The position numbers and the translations under genes were made by a program. Positions 29,402 to 37,767 of a DNA stretch of 64,000 nt are shown one piece after another (positions within the stretch are counted from its first letter, which is position 1; every line of letters starts with the position of its first letter). The stretch is from an uncultured Collinsella sp. (GTDB lineage: Bacteria > Actinomycetota > Coriobacteriia > Coriobacteriales > Coriobacteriaceae), in contig CAAEMX010000036.1 of NCBI GenBank assembly GCA_900757185.1, positions 8,248-72,247 on the forward strand, given 5' to 3'. A model generated the notes under the pieces. The model was not told the DNA's origin, made no database searches, and saw nothing but the letters and a program-made list of their open reading frames with translations.

Positions 29402-29947
29402 CTACGATAGATCGTCCTCGTAAGGCATTAAATCGGCAAGGTAGCCCTTCTCCTTGAGTATGGCCTCGATCTCGTCGAGGGTCTGCTCGTCCTCCGCCGC
29501 GATGCGATGGAAGTGGTAGCCGCTCGTCACCGTTAGTAGTGGAAAGCTCTTGCCGCTCTCGATATCGTGCAGGTAGCGCTCAACATCGCGACGATTGCGG
29601 ATGTCCAGGTCGGCCGTGATCTTGCCGTACACACGATGGTTGACGATCACGTTGAGCACGGCGCCACCCGCGTCGACGATACTCGTAAGCTCGTCGCCCG
29701 CCTGCTCCACGCCGTGGCGCACCTTAACAAGACGCGTGGGCACGGCGGGGCTACTCGCGGCTTCCTGCAGCACGTAGCCGCGGTTGGTCGCCACGATATC
29801 GTGCCCATCGGCACGCAACAGGGCAATATCCTGAACCACGACCTGGCGGCTCACGCCAACCTCGCGGGCAAGTGCGCTGCCCGAAACGGGCTCCCTGGCT
29901 CCCTCGAGCACGCCCATGATGGCACGACGGCGCTCGCGGGCGTTCAT
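29402..29947 (-). CDS. niaR: NiaR-type NAD biosynthesis repressor (HTH + 3H domain)
   Basis: 181 residues. An N-terminal HTH_11 winged helix (about 5-60, RRAIMGVLEGAREPVSGSALAREVGVSRQVVVQDIALLRADG) is followed by a 3H domain with its conserved histidines (VKVRHG, VNHRVYGKI, RYLHDIESG, GYHFHRI), which binds metal and nicotinate in NiaR. NiaR represses NAD synthesis or niacin uptake genes when niacin is plentiful. The start overlaps the nadC stop (TAATG), so it is the last gene of nadA-nadB-nadC-niaR and should act on the palindrome before nadA. Confidence 0.92.
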   Translation of the reverse strand: MNARERRRAIMGVLEGAREPVSGSALAREVGVSRQVVVQDIALLRADGHDIVATNRGYVLQEAASSPAVPTRLVKVRHGVEQAGDELTSIVDAGGAVLNVIVNHRVYGKITADLDIRNRRDVERYLHDIESGKSFPLLTVTSGYHFHRIAAEDEQTLDEIEAILKEKGYLADLMPYEDDLS

Positions 29948-30807
29948 TATTTACCGTCCAGCAGACGCAGGTGCTTAAGCGAGAGGTCGAGGATCGGGGC
30001 GGAGTGTGTCAGCGCGCCCGAGCTAATAAAGTCGACGCCCAGATCGGCCAGGGCGCGAATATTGCTGGCGTCCACATTGCCCGAACACTCAGTCTTGGCG
30101 CGACCGGCGATAAGCTCGATAGCGGCGGCCATGTCGTCGTGGGTCATGTTGTCGAACATGATGATGTCGGCGCCGGCTTCCACGGCCTCGCGCACCATGT
30201 CCAGGTTCTCGCACTCGATCTCGACCGTCGTGGTAAACGATGCATGGGCGCGCGCCATCTCAATCGCGCGCGCCACGCCACCGGCGGCGTCGATGTGGTT
30301 GTCCTTGAGCATGACGGCCGTCGACAGGTTGTAGCGATGGTTGCTGCCGCCGCCGATCTCAACCGCCGCCTTCTCGAAAACGCGCATGCCCGGCGTGGTC
30401 TTGCGTGTGTCGACAAGCACGGTCTTGGTACCCTCGAGCGCCGCTGCCATTCTGTGCGTATAGGTAGCGATACCGCTCATGCGCTGCAGGTAGTTGAGCG
30501 CCACGCGCTCGCCCGAAAGCAGCACGCGCGCATCGCCGCGCACCTGGCCCACGTGGTCGCCGGCGTGCACCTCGTCACCGTCGGCAACATCAAACAGCAC
30601 CGAGCTCTGCGAATCCAGCAGCTCAAAGGTGCGGGCGAACACATCCAAGCCCGCGATGATGCCATCGGCCTTGGCGATGAGCTCCACCGTGGCGGGGCGC
30701 GCCGTGGGGCACACGCTCGCCGTGCTCACGTCCTCAAACGTAATGTCCTCGCGTAGAGCCTGCAGAATCAGATCATCGACGACGAGCTTCATGGTAATGG
30801 GATTCAT
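29947..30807 (-). CDS. nadC: Nicotinate-nucleotide pyrophosphorylase
   Basis: 286 residues, normal length. Converts quinolinate and PRPP to nicotinate mononucleotide. Typical features: AREDI-like N-terminus (ALREDITFEDVSTASVCP), GERVALNYLQRMSGIATYTHRMA, VDTRKTTPGMRVFEKAAVEIGGGSNHRYNLS and LKDNHIDAAGG, then VEIECENLDMVREAVEAGADIIMFDNM. The SD AGGAG lies inside the end of nadB, with 3 bases between the genes. Confidence 0.97.
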   Translation of the reverse strand: MNPITMKLVVDDLILQALREDITFEDVSTASVCPTARPATVELIAKADGIIAGLDVFARTFELLDSQSSVLFDVADGDEVHAGDHVGQVRGDARVLLSGERVALNYLQRMSGIATYTHRMAAALEGTKTVLVDTRKTTPGMRVFEKAAVEIGGGSNHRYNLSTAVMLKDNHIDAAGGVARAIEMARAHASFTTTVEIECENLDMVREAVEAGADIIMFDNMTHDDMAAAIELIAGRAKTECSGNVDASNIRALADLGVDFISSGALTHSAPILDLSLKHLRLLDGK

Positions 30808-30810
30808 GGT

Positions 30811-32187
30811 CTACTCCTCCACGGCCTGCGTGCCGGCGGCACGGGCCAAATCATCGATTGCCAGGGAGTCGGCGCTCAGGGCGCGATGACGCCCGTCGAG
30901 CGCGGGCTCGCCCGCCTGCTCCACGGCGAGCGACTCGCCGGTGCGCATGTACCACGCGGCGCGACGACCCCAGACCAGCGCCTCGAGCAGGCTGTTGGAA
31001 GCCAGGCGATTCTTGCCGTGCACGCCGTTGCAGGCCGTCTCACCGGCTGCGTAGAGCTCGGGCATCGAGGTGCGGCCGTCCTTGTCGACCCACACGCCGC
31101 CCATAAAGTAGTGCTGCGTAGGCGTAACGGGGATGGGCTCGTCCAAGATGTCGCGGCCGTCCTCCAAGCAGCGTGCGCGAATGTTGGCAAAGTGCCCGGT
31201 CACTACATCGCGCTCGACGGGGGCAAAGCTCAGCCACTCGTGCTCGGTACCGTCCTGCTTCATCTGCTCGCGGATGGCGGCAGCGACAACGTCGCGCGGC
31301 TGCAACTCGTCGGTAAAACGCTCGCCGGCGGCATTGAGCAGAATCGCGCCCTCACCGCGGCAGCTCTCGCTGATCAGGAAGGTGCGGCCTGGCTGCGGCG
31401 AGAACAGTCCCGTGGGGTGGATCTGCACGTAGTCCAGGTGCTCCATCTTAATGCCATGCTCCTGAGCGATGTAGCAGGCATCGCCCGTGAGCTGCGGATA
31501 GTTGGTCGAGTGGTCGTATATGCCGCCGATGCCGCCCGTTGCCCACAGCGTGTGGCGGGCATGGATCTTAAACGGCTCGCCGGCATGCGCGCCCTCGGCG
31601 GCATTTATCAGCTCGTCGGCGGGGCGGACCGAGTTGTCCTCGTCCACGGGAACGGCGACGACACCGGCACACACCGTGGCGCCGTCACGCTCGCCCGTCA
31701 GGATGTCGGTCATGGCCACGTGCTCCAAAATCTGCACGTTATCCAGTTTGCGAACGGCCTGAAGCAGCTTGGTCGTGATCTCCTTGCCCGTAATGTCGGC
31801 ATGGAAGGCAATGCGGGGGCGGCTGTGCGCACCCTCGCGGGTAAAGTCGAGGCTGCCGTCGGCCTTGCGCTCAAAGTCCACGCCCATCGCCAGCAGGTCG
31901 TTGATGACCGAGCGGCTCGAGCGGATCATGATGTCGACGCTCTCGCGGCGGTTCTCGTAGTGGCCGGCGTGCATGGTGTCCTCAAAGAAGGCATCGTAGT
32001 CCGAGCCCTCGGGCAGCACGCAAATGCCGCCCTGCGCGAGCATCGAATCGCACTCGTCGACAGCGCCCTTGGAGAGCATGATCACGCGCGTGCTCGTCGG
32101 CAGATTGAGCGCCGCGTACAGGCCCGCTACGCCGCAGCCGGCAATGACGACGTCGCACTCCATATCGGGGTATTGCTTGGTTTCCAC
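30811..32187 (-). CDS. nadB: L-aspartate oxidase, short form
   Basis: 458 residues from GTG (MECDVV lies at about residue 9), with AGAGGA six bases upstream. Oxidises L-aspartate to iminoaspartate for quinolinate synthesis. FAD-binding CDVVIAGCGVAGLYAALNLP, active-site region DSMLAQGGICV and EGAHSRPRIAFHADITGKEI, and NGVHGKNRLASNSLLEALVWG are all present. The usual C-terminal helical domain of about 80-100 residues seen in the 540-residue E. coli enzyme is missing: the protein ends some 50 residues after the GRRAAW block. Other short NadB proteins exist, so it is probably active. Confidence 0.93.
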   Translation of the reverse strand: METKQYPDMECDVVIAGCGVAGLYAALNLPTSTRVIMLSKGAVDECDSMLAQGGICVLPEGSDYDAFFEDTMHAGHYENRRESVDIMIRSSRSVINDLLAMGVDFERKADGSLDFTREGAHSRPRIAFHADITGKEITTKLLQAVRKLDNVQILEHVAMTDILTGERDGATVCAGVVAVPVDEDNSVRPADELINAAEGAHAGEPFKIHARHTLWATGGIGGIYDHSTNYPQLTGDACYIAQEHGIKMEHLDYVQIHPTGLFSPQPGRTFLISESCRGEGAILLNAAGERFTDELQPRDVVAAAIREQMKQDGTEHEWLSFAPVERDVVTGHFANIRARCLEDGRDILDEPIPVTPTQHYFMGGVWVDKDGRTSMPELYAAGETACNGVHGKNRLASNSLLEALVWGRRAAWYMRTGESLAVEQAGEPALDGRHRALSADSLAIDDLARAAGTQAVEE

Positions 32188-32204
32188 AGGAATCCTCTCC
32201 CTTG

Positions 32205-32239
32205 AATGTGACATAAGGAACCGTCCCTCATGCCACATT
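32205..32239 (-). repeat. GGGACGGTTCC hairpin in the nadA-nadB spacer
   Basis: On the minus strand AATGTGGCATGAGGGACGG... folds back on ...CCTTATGTCACATT with two G-U pairs, which favours the RNA of the nad operon strand. It occupies most of the 55-base gap between nadA and nadB. It may set relative expression or be one more GGGAC-type repeat. Confidence 0.65.
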
Positions 32240-32242
32240 GTT

Positions 32243-33268
32243 CTAGCGTGCTGCGTACTCGAGCATGCGGTCGAGCGTAAGTTTGGCCTGGTCGGCAGCC
32301 TCGTCCGACACGCCGATCTGCACCTCGCCCTCACCCGTCTCCAGGCAGCGCACGAGCTTTTCGAGCGTGATGAGATCCATGTTGACGCAGGTGGGCTGCA
32401 CCGCGGGGAAGTAAAACTTCTTGCCGGTGCCCTGGCAGCGGCGCTCAAGCTCGTAGAGCACACCGCGGACCGTCACGATAATGAACTCGCTCGCGTCCGA
32501 CTCCTCGGCGTACTTGATAATGCCGGCGGTGGAGCCGATGTAGTCGGCCTCGGCCAGGACGTCGGCCTTGCACTCGGGGTGCGCCAGCACGAGCGCGTCG
32601 GGGTGCGCCTCCTGCGCGTCGACGATCTGCTCAACGGTGATGATGTGATGGCGCGGACAGTAGCCGTTGTTGAGGATGACGTGCTTTTGCGGCACCTGCT
32701 CGGCTACGAAACGGCCCAGGTTTTGGTCGGGAATGAACAGGATATGCTGCTGCGGCAGCTCGGACACGATCTTAACGGCGTTGGAGCTGGTGACGCACAC
32801 GTCGCTCCAGCTCTTGATCTCGACCGTGGAGTTGACGTAGCAGACCACGGCCAGGTCGTCGCCGTACTCGGTGCGCGCCGCGTCGACCGTCTCGCGCTTG
32901 ACCATGTGAGCCATGGGGCAGTCCGCGCCCGGCTCGGGCAGCAGCACCGTCTTGGTGGGATTGAGCAGCTTGGCGCTCTCGCCCATAAACTCCACGCCGC
33001 ACAGCACGATGGTCTGCTGCGGCAGGCTCTTGGCAAGCTTTGCCAGGTAGAAGCTGTCGCCGACGTAATCAGCCACGGCCTGCACCTCGGGCGCCACGTA
33101 ATAGTGCGCTAAGATCACCGCGTCACGTTGGGTTTTTAGTTGCTGAATGGCCTCGACGAGCTCTGCGGGCACCAATGCCGCGCGCTCCGTTGCCGTCGCT
33201 GCCGATGCCAGGCCGGCCGCAATGTCGTGTGCAAGCTCCGATGCATCCATGTTCGCGCTCTGTGCCAT
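32243..33268 (-). CDS. nadA: Quinolinate synthase A
   Basis: 341 residues from the ATG after AGAGGGGCCTTG. A 4Fe-4S enzyme that condenses iminoaspartate with dihydroxyacetone phosphate to quinolinate. Three repeats of the NadA fold are visible, with candidate cluster cysteines in VLCGVEFMGESAK, LNNGYCPRHHIIT or AHPECKADV, and PTCVNM near the C-terminus. Conserved LAHYYVAPEVQAVADYVGDSFYLA and TVEIKSWSDVCVTSSNAVKI. First gene of the nad operon, behind a 19-bp palindrome that overlaps its promoter. Confidence 0.97.
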   Translation of the reverse strand: MAQSANMDASELAHDIAAGLASAATATERAALVPAELVEAIQQLKTQRDAVILAHYYVAPEVQAVADYVGDSFYLAKLAKSLPQQTIVLCGVEFMGESAKLLNPTKTVLLPEPGADCPMAHMVKRETVDAARTEYGDDLAVVCYVNSTVEIKSWSDVCVTSSNAVKIVSELPQQHILFIPDQNLGRFVAEQVPQKHVILNNGYCPRHHIITVEQIVDAQEAHPDALVLAHPECKADVLAEADYIGSTAGIIKYAEESDASEFIIVTVRGVLYELERRCQGTGKKFYFPAVQPTCVNMDLITLEKLVRCLETGEGEVQIGVSDEAADQAKLTLDRMLEYAAR

Positions 33269-33303
33269 CAAGGCCCCTCTCTTTTGGCGAATCTTGGGGC
33301 TTT

Positions 33304-33353
33304 AGTATGACACCTGGCTTTACAGCTGACAAGACAGCTGTAAAGCCAGGTGT
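33304..33353 (-). promoter_or_regulatory. nadA promoter with palindromic NiaR-type operator
   Basis: A perfect 19-bp inverted repeat, ACACCTGGCTTTACAGCTG at 33310-33328 and its complement at 33335-33353, loop ACAAGA. On the minus strand TTGTCA-N17-CATACT forms a promoter whose -35 lies at the dyad centre. The inner ACAGCTG-TCTTGT-CAGCTGT looks like a NiaR box; that NiaR binds here is inferred from its place in the operon. The rest of the spacer up to the response regulator shows nothing else. Confidence 0.75.
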
Positions 33354-33560
33354 AAAGTTGGAATAAAGATTCAATCTTGGGGCGGGTCCATTTTCGAACT
33401 GGCAAGCTGAGGACAGCCGAGCTCTCGATAGCGCAGGAGGCATCTTTCGCCACCGCAATACCGCTCGGCGCGAGTTGCGCACCGTGAGGCACGAACGGGC
33501 GCTCCCCCGCGAGTGGTCCGCGCCCAATGTGGCAAAATCGAACTACTAAGGGGGCTCAGA

Positions 33561-34283
33561 ATGCTCAAGATTATTGCCTGCGACGATGACGTCGCTTTTC
33601 TAGATAGACTGCACCGGATGATCGACCGTTGGTCGATCGAGACGGGCACGGCGGTCGATGTTGCGCTCGTCACGCGCGGCGAGGACCTGCTGGCGCGCCA
33701 TGCCGCGTCGCGCGCCGACATCATCCTGCTCGACATGATCATGCCGCTCGTCAACGGCATGGACACCGCACGCGAATTGCGCCAGGCCGATACCGCCGTG
33801 CGCCTGGTGTTTCTCACCTCATCGCCCGAGTTTGCACTGGAGTCCTACGAGGTCCGCGCCTTCGACTATCTGCTCAAGCCCGTGACTTACGAACGCCTGG
33901 CGCAGTTGCTCGACGAGCTTTCGAGCATGCGCCCGGCGGCAACCGACGAGCTCGTGATCAAAACGTCCTTTGGCTACCACGCCCTGCGCCTGTCCGACAT
34001 CGAATATGCCGAGGCGCGCAACAAGCACGTGGTCTTCCACCTGCGCGACGGACGCGATATCGAGGCACTCGAGTCGTTCCGCAGCGTCGAGGACCGTTTG
34101 GCGCAAAATGCCACCTTCTTTAAATGCCACCGTAGCTACCAGGTCAACTTGCGCAACATCGACCACTTCAATCGCACGGACATCGTCATGCGCTCGGGCG
34201 CGTGCATTCCGCTGTCGCGCAGCAGCAAGCAGGGGTTCCAAGACGCCTACTTTGCGGTGCGCTTTGAGGGCGGGAGGCGCTGA
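33561..34283 (+). CDS. LytTR response regulator
   Basis: 240 residues; the ATG (MLKIIACDDD) has AAGGGGG seven bases upstream. Receiver domain about 1-118 with acidic pocket CDDD, phospho-Asp in IILLDMIMP, and Lys in LLKPV. LytTR DNA-binding domain about 135-238 (YHALRLSDIEYAEARNKHVVFHL, FFKCHRSYQVNLRNIDHF). AgrA/LytR/ComE type, which bind pairs of direct repeats about 10 bp apart. Its stop overlaps the kinase start (ATGA). Confidence 0.93.
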   Translation: MLKIIACDDDVAFLDRLHRMIDRWSIETGTAVDVALVTRGEDLLARHAASRADIILLDMIMPLVNGMDTARELRQADTAVRLVFLTSSPEFALESYEVRAFDYLLKPVTYERLAQLLDELSSMRPAATDELVIKTSFGYHALRLSDIEYAEARNKHVVFHLRDGRDIEALESFRSVEDRLAQNATFFKCHRSYQVNLRNIDHFNRTDIVMRSGACIPLSRSSKQGFQDAYFAVRFEGGRR

Positions 34284-35560
34284 TGATCTCCTCGGTCGAA
34301 ATGGTCCTTTGGGCAATCCACCACGCCACGACGCTGCTCTTTGGCGTCTTTGCCTCGGCGGCGCTGTGCGGTATCGAAATCAATCGACGCCATGCACTCG
34401 AGTTGGTGGGGGTCGGAGCCGCAACCGGCGCTGCCTTTTCGATCGCCAATGTCGTTGGCGGAGAGCTTTTTGCCCGTCAGGTCTATCCGCTCGTCGTGCA
34501 CTTGCCGCTTACCGTCTACCTATGCGCGCGCTACCACTTGAGTCCGCTACTCGCGACGTTGGGCGTCACCAGCGCCTATCTGAGCTGCCAGTTCAGCAAT
34601 TGGATGGGCATCGCCGCATTTGCCGCAACCGATTCTCAGATCGCGTACTATCTGGCGCGCATCGCTACCACGCTCGGCGTCTTTGCCGTCCTGCTGCATT
34701 GGGCCGGCGACATTGGACCCCGCCTGGCGATCAAAAGCCCCACCGAGCTGGGCATCCTTTTAATCCTGCCGCTCGTCTATTACATCTTTGACTACGCCAC
34801 CAACGTCTACACCACGCTGTTCCACTCGGGCTCGGTGGTGACAGTTGAGTTTTTGGCATTTGCGCTCTGTGCCTTCTATCTTATGTTTCTTGCCGTTTAC
34901 CTGCGCGAATACGAAGAAAAGGAAACCGCCGAGCGAGAGCGTTGGATGCTCGAAACCCGCGACAGCGCCGCCATCAAAGAGCTCGAGGCTTGGCGTCAAT
35001 CTGGGCGCGAGCTGTCGATTCTTCGCCACGATATGCGCCACTTCCTACGCGGCCTGGCCACTTTAATTGAGGAGGGCCACACCGACGAGGCGCTCAAACG
35101 CATCGATGAGCTCTGCGAAGCCGGCGACCGCACCGCCGTACGCCGCTTCTGCGCCAACGAGACCGTAAACATCGCGCTTTCGTCATTCAACTCAGATATC
35201 AATAGAAACGGCATTACCGCCAACCTGCGCGCCGCCGTACCCGAAACCGTCCACGTAGATGACGCCGACCTGTTTAGCGTGCTCTCAAATGCCTTGGAAA
35301 ACGCTATCACCGCCGCAAGCGCCGCACCCCAAGGAAAGCGATTCGTCGACCTTGACCTGCGACTTGAGGACGGCCAGCTGTTGCTGTTAGTTTCCAACAC
35401 GTTTGACCGCGCGCCGCGCATGGTCGACGGCATGCCCGTGACCCGGCATGCGGGCCACGGCTTTGGAACCAAGAGCATCAAACTTGCCGTGGAGCGCATG
35501 AACGGCAACTGCCAGTTCCGCATTAACGGCGATCGGTTTGAGCTGCGCGCTGTGATGTAG
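34283..35560 (+). CDS. GHKL-type sensor histidine kinase (AgrC/LytS-like)
   Basis: 425 residues. Six or seven hydrophobic segments fill about 1-215, an AgrC-like membrane sensor. A cytoplasmic helix (about 210-245, REYEEKETAERERWM) leads to the H-box LSILRHDMRHFLRGLATLIEEG, the N-box SVLSNALENAITAA and the G-box HGFGTKSIKLAVERMNG. It should phosphorylate the LytTR regulator it overlaps. No small peptide or processing protease gene is adjacent, so the signal is unknown. Confidence 0.9.
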   Translation: MISSVEMVLWAIHHATTLLFGVFASAALCGIEINRRHALELVGVGAATGAAFSIANVVGGELFARQVYPLVVHLPLTVYLCARYHLSPLLATLGVTSAYLSCQFSNWMGIAAFAATDSQIAYYLARIATTLGVFAVLLHWAGDIGPRLAIKSPTELGILLILPLVYYIFDYATNVYTTLFHSGSVVTVEFLAFALCAFYLMFLAVYLREYEEKETAERERWMLETRDSAAIKELEAWRQSGRELSILRHDMRHFLRGLATLIEEGHTDEALKRIDELCEAGDRTAVRRFCANETVNIALSSFNSDINRNGITANLRAAVPETVHVDDADLFSVLSNALENAITAASAAPQGKRFVDLDLRLEDGQLLLLVSNTFDRAPRMVDGMPVTRHAGHGFGTKSIKLAVERMNGNCQFRINGDRFELRAVM

Positions 35561-35624
35561 AAGTACGGCGCCGATCTCGCGGCGCGCCTCGCCCGCCAGG
35601 CAATCGCTCGCCGGTGCCGATCCG

Positions 35625-36200
35625 CTACAGTGGAGCGACCGCCGGGGTCAGCTGCTTGATGTAGGCCCACATGCGCTGCTTGGCCGCTTTGTCGGTCAGC
35701 GCCGCCTCAAAGCCATCGAGCGCGAGCACGCGGCGGCCCTGCACATGGGCGACCAGGCCGGGCTTGAGCATGGCGGTGTCGAAGTCATCAATCGCCACGA
35801 GCATATCGGCGTAGGTTTCGCGCATGACATCGGCCGCGCTGTTATCGAGCAGCAGCACCGCCTCGGGATCCAGAGCCTCAAGCGCCTCGCGGAACAGCTC
35901 GCACGGCAGAGTCTCGCCCACCGCGACCGCTCCGTCGCCTGCGCCGGCGACGCTTGCCAGCACGCAAAAATCCTCGGGCGCGTAGCCGATGGCCCCAAGC
36001 GCCTTGCGCAGCGCAGCACCGTCCGGACCGGCAGCCAGCTCGCCGCCCGAACGCTCGGCCTCGTCCAAATCGCCTTTGACCAGCACGATCGGCGAGCACG
36101 CGTTGCCCACGATGCGCACGCCACGGACCGCAAGCGATGTGAGCTCCTGCTCGGCCGCCTGGGCGATGGCTTCTTTTTTCTGGCTTTGTGACGTGGACAT
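35625..36200 (-). CDS. UDG-fold-like protein lacking glycosylase motifs
   Basis: 191 residues from the ATG (MSTSQSQ) after GGAGAGCGC. Not a named family to me, but the order of blocks follows family-4 uracil-DNA glycosylases: IVLVKGDLDEAERSGGEL against the enzyme's IVFVGEGPGEEEDKTG, LRKALGAIGYAPEDFCVLASV against the helix and strand that follow, FREALEALDPEAVLLLD against the next, and GRRVLALDGFEAALTD near the end. The catalytic GEGPG and HPS motifs and the Fe-S cysteines are absent. An inactive or repurposed UDG-fold protein is the best guess. Convergent with the histidine kinase gene. Confidence 0.5.
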   Translation of the reverse strand: MSTSQSQKKEAIAQAAEQELTSLAVRGVRIVGNACSPIVLVKGDLDEAERSGGELAAGPDGAALRKALGAIGYAPEDFCVLASVAGAGDGAVAVGETLPCELFREALEALDPEAVLLLDNSAADVMRETYADMLVAIDDFDTAMLKPGLVAHVQGRRVLALDGFEAALTDKAAKQRMWAYIKQLTPAVAPL

Positions 36201-36336
36201 GCGCTCTCCAATCGTTTGCGTGCCCACCATTATATAAAAGAGCCGCCTGCGAGTGGTTGCTTTGCGGGCGGCTGGGTATAAGCACGGTCGTACTGAGTTT
36301 TACGCGGCCAAGCCGCGTCACATTATGGAGGTCACC

Positions 36337-36657
36337 ATGGCTGACATTAAGCAGATTACCCCCGAGAACTTCGATTCCGTCGTTAGCGACAGCCTGCCCG
36401 TGCTGGTCGATTTTTGGGCACCGTGGTGCGGGCCCTGTCGATCCCTCTCGCCCATCGTTGACGAGGTTGCCGATGAACTGGCGGGCAAGCTTGCCGTTGC
36501 CAAATGCAACGTCGACGACAACCAGGACCTGGCCATGAAGTATGGCGTCATGAGCATCCCCACGCTGATTGTGTTTAAGAACGGCGAGGAGATTGACCGC
36601 TCGGTTGGCGCTCTGCCCAAGGCGAGGCTGCAGGCGCTGCTGGAGAAACATCTGTAA
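36337..36657 (+). CDS. trxA: Thioredoxin
   Basis: 106 residues; the ATG (MADIKQ) follows GGAGGT by four bases. Active site FWAPWCGPCRSLSP (CGPC), the cis-Pro loop SIPTLIVFKNG and the end LLEKHL are canonical. Cytoplasmic dithiol reductase. No thioredoxin reductase gene is adjacent. Confidence 0.97.
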   Translation: MADIKQITPENFDSVVSDSLPVLVDFWAPWCGPCRSLSPIVDEVADELAGKLAVAKCNVDDNQDLAMKYGVMSIPTLIVFKNGEEIDRSVGALPKARLQALLEKHL

Positions 36658-36778
36658 TACGCTTGTTACATGTTGCCGTCTGCCTGCCGTCCATGAGCGC
36701 TTTTACGCCGCTCGCCGGACTTCTGAATGCACCGAGTGCAACCACGGATAGTATGGTAGTCACAAACAGCCCCCAGTG

Positions 36779-36813
36779 AACGGGTGCGGGTCGCACAGAC
36801 TCGCACCCGTTTT
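36779..36813 (+). terminator. Rho-independent terminator after trxA
   Basis: A 14-bp stem AACGGGTGCGGGTC/GACTCGCACCCGTT (one G-U), 5-base loop, then TTTTC. It separates trxA from the nikR unit. Confidence 0.85.
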
Positions 36814-36888
36814 CTTATGCAGCTGCGCGCAAAGCGGGCGTAGTAAAATCTGAACCACTGAACTACCCCATACAAAAGGAGATTTCCC

Positions 36889-37137
36889 ATGCATGATGTT
36901 GGAATGAACATGAGCCAGCTTGCCATGAGCGTCAAACAGGTCGACGACACCATCGAGCTCGCTCACGAATGGAGCCATCAGTTGCTGCATGCGACCGAGA
37001 ATTTTGACATGGAGCGCATCGGCGCCAAGCTCGAGGCCGCCATGGCCGCGTTGCACGAGGCGCATGACGCGCTCGAGGGCTACGAGGAAGCCATCGAGGC
37101 CGACCACAACTCCGTCGGCTCCGTGAAGCTGGTGTAA
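36889..37137 (+). CDS. Small helical protein preceding NikR, unknown
   Basis: 82 residues, AAAAGGAG eight bases before the ATG. All-helical pattern with His at positions spaced along helices (ELAHEWSHQLLHATENF, ALHEAHDALEGYEEAIEADHN). No family recognised. It ends one base before the nikR GTG, so the two are translationally coupled. Given the His content and the nickel setting it may bind metal or NikR; this is inference. Confidence 0.7.
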   Translation: MHDVGMNMSQLAMSVKQVDDTIELAHEWSHQLLHATENFDMERIGAKLEAAMAALHEAHDALEGYEEAIEADHNSVGSVKLV

Positions 37138-37138
37138 G

Positions 37139-37651
37139 GTGGCCGAACACGAGCACGGCTGCGGGTACGAGCACGAGCATCCGCACGGGGCGGACGGTGA
37201 CGCGGGCTGCCACTGTAGTGGCTCCGGCTCCGAGCTGGTCCGTTTTTCGGTTACCGCACCGGATGACCTGCTGCGCCGTTTTGACGAACAGATCGCGCGC
37301 CGCGGTGACGTGGCCAACCGCTCCGAGGCCGTGCGCGACCTGATTCGCGCCTCGATCGCCAAGGAGCAGATGCGCACGCCCGACGAGCATGTTATCGGGT
37401 CGCTCACCATGATCTACGACCACCATACCGGCGACCTGACGCGCCGTCTGGACGAAGTGCAGCACGACTACACCGACGAGATCGTATCGACCATGCACGT
37501 GCATCTGGATCACCACAACTGTCTGGAGATCCTGGCACTCAAGGGTCGCGGCGAGCGCGTCTACGAACTAGCCGACCGCCTGCTGGGCCTGCGCGGCGTT
37601 AAGCACGGCGAGCTCACCTGCGCCGCCACCAGGCAAAGTCTGGGGCTATAG
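37139..37651 (+). CDS. nikR: NikR nickel-responsive regulator with His/Cys-rich N-tail
   Basis: 170 residues from GTG. Ribbon-helix-helix at about 33-75 (LVRFSVTAPDDLLRRFDEQIARRG, NRSEAVRDLIR) and an ACT-like Ni domain at about 85-165. The Ni site is complete: H109, H120, H122 and C128 reproduce the spacing of E. coli H76, H87, H89 and C95. Unusual is a 30-residue tail before the ribbon, EHEHGCGYEHEHPHGADG plus DAGCHC, with seven His and three Cys, which could hold extra Ni or Zn. NikR represses nickel uptake in excess Ni; here it precedes hypF-C-D-E. Confidence 0.93.
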   Translation: MAEHEHGCGYEHEHPHGADGDAGCHCSGSGSELVRFSVTAPDDLLRRFDEQIARRGDVANRSEAVRDLIRASIAKEQMRTPDEHVIGSLTMIYDHHTGDLTRRLDEVQHDYTDEIVSTMHVHLDHHNCLEILALKGRGERVYELADRLLGLRGVKHGELTCAATRQSLGL

Positions 37652-37674
37652 CGGGATTTCCCGCAGCGCACCTG

Positions 37675-37744
37675 CCAAAAAGGGACAGGTTTGTTTTGGC
37701 AGGTTTAGCGTTTTACCTACCAAAATAAACCTGTCCCTTTTTGG
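37675..37744. repeat. GGGACAGGTTTGTTTTGG hairpin repeat before hypF
   Basis: Thirty-base arms starting CCAAAAAGGGACAGGTTT, two mismatches that are G-U compatible, and a 10-base loop. It lies between nikR and hypF, ends 23 bases before the hypF start, and may uncouple the two units. Confidence 0.9.
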
Positions 37745-37767
37745 TCGGTTTTGATGAGGAGTGTCGC

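Noticed and set aside
32188..32463. N-terminal extension of NadB into nadA
   Set aside because: The longer frame overlaps nadA and reads as Arg/Ser-rich shadow; the GTG with AGAGGA is the natural start.
36751..36873. NikR operator from GTATGG and CCATAC
   Set aside because: Half-sites are complementary but more than 110 bases apart with a terminator between; the usual spacing is 16.
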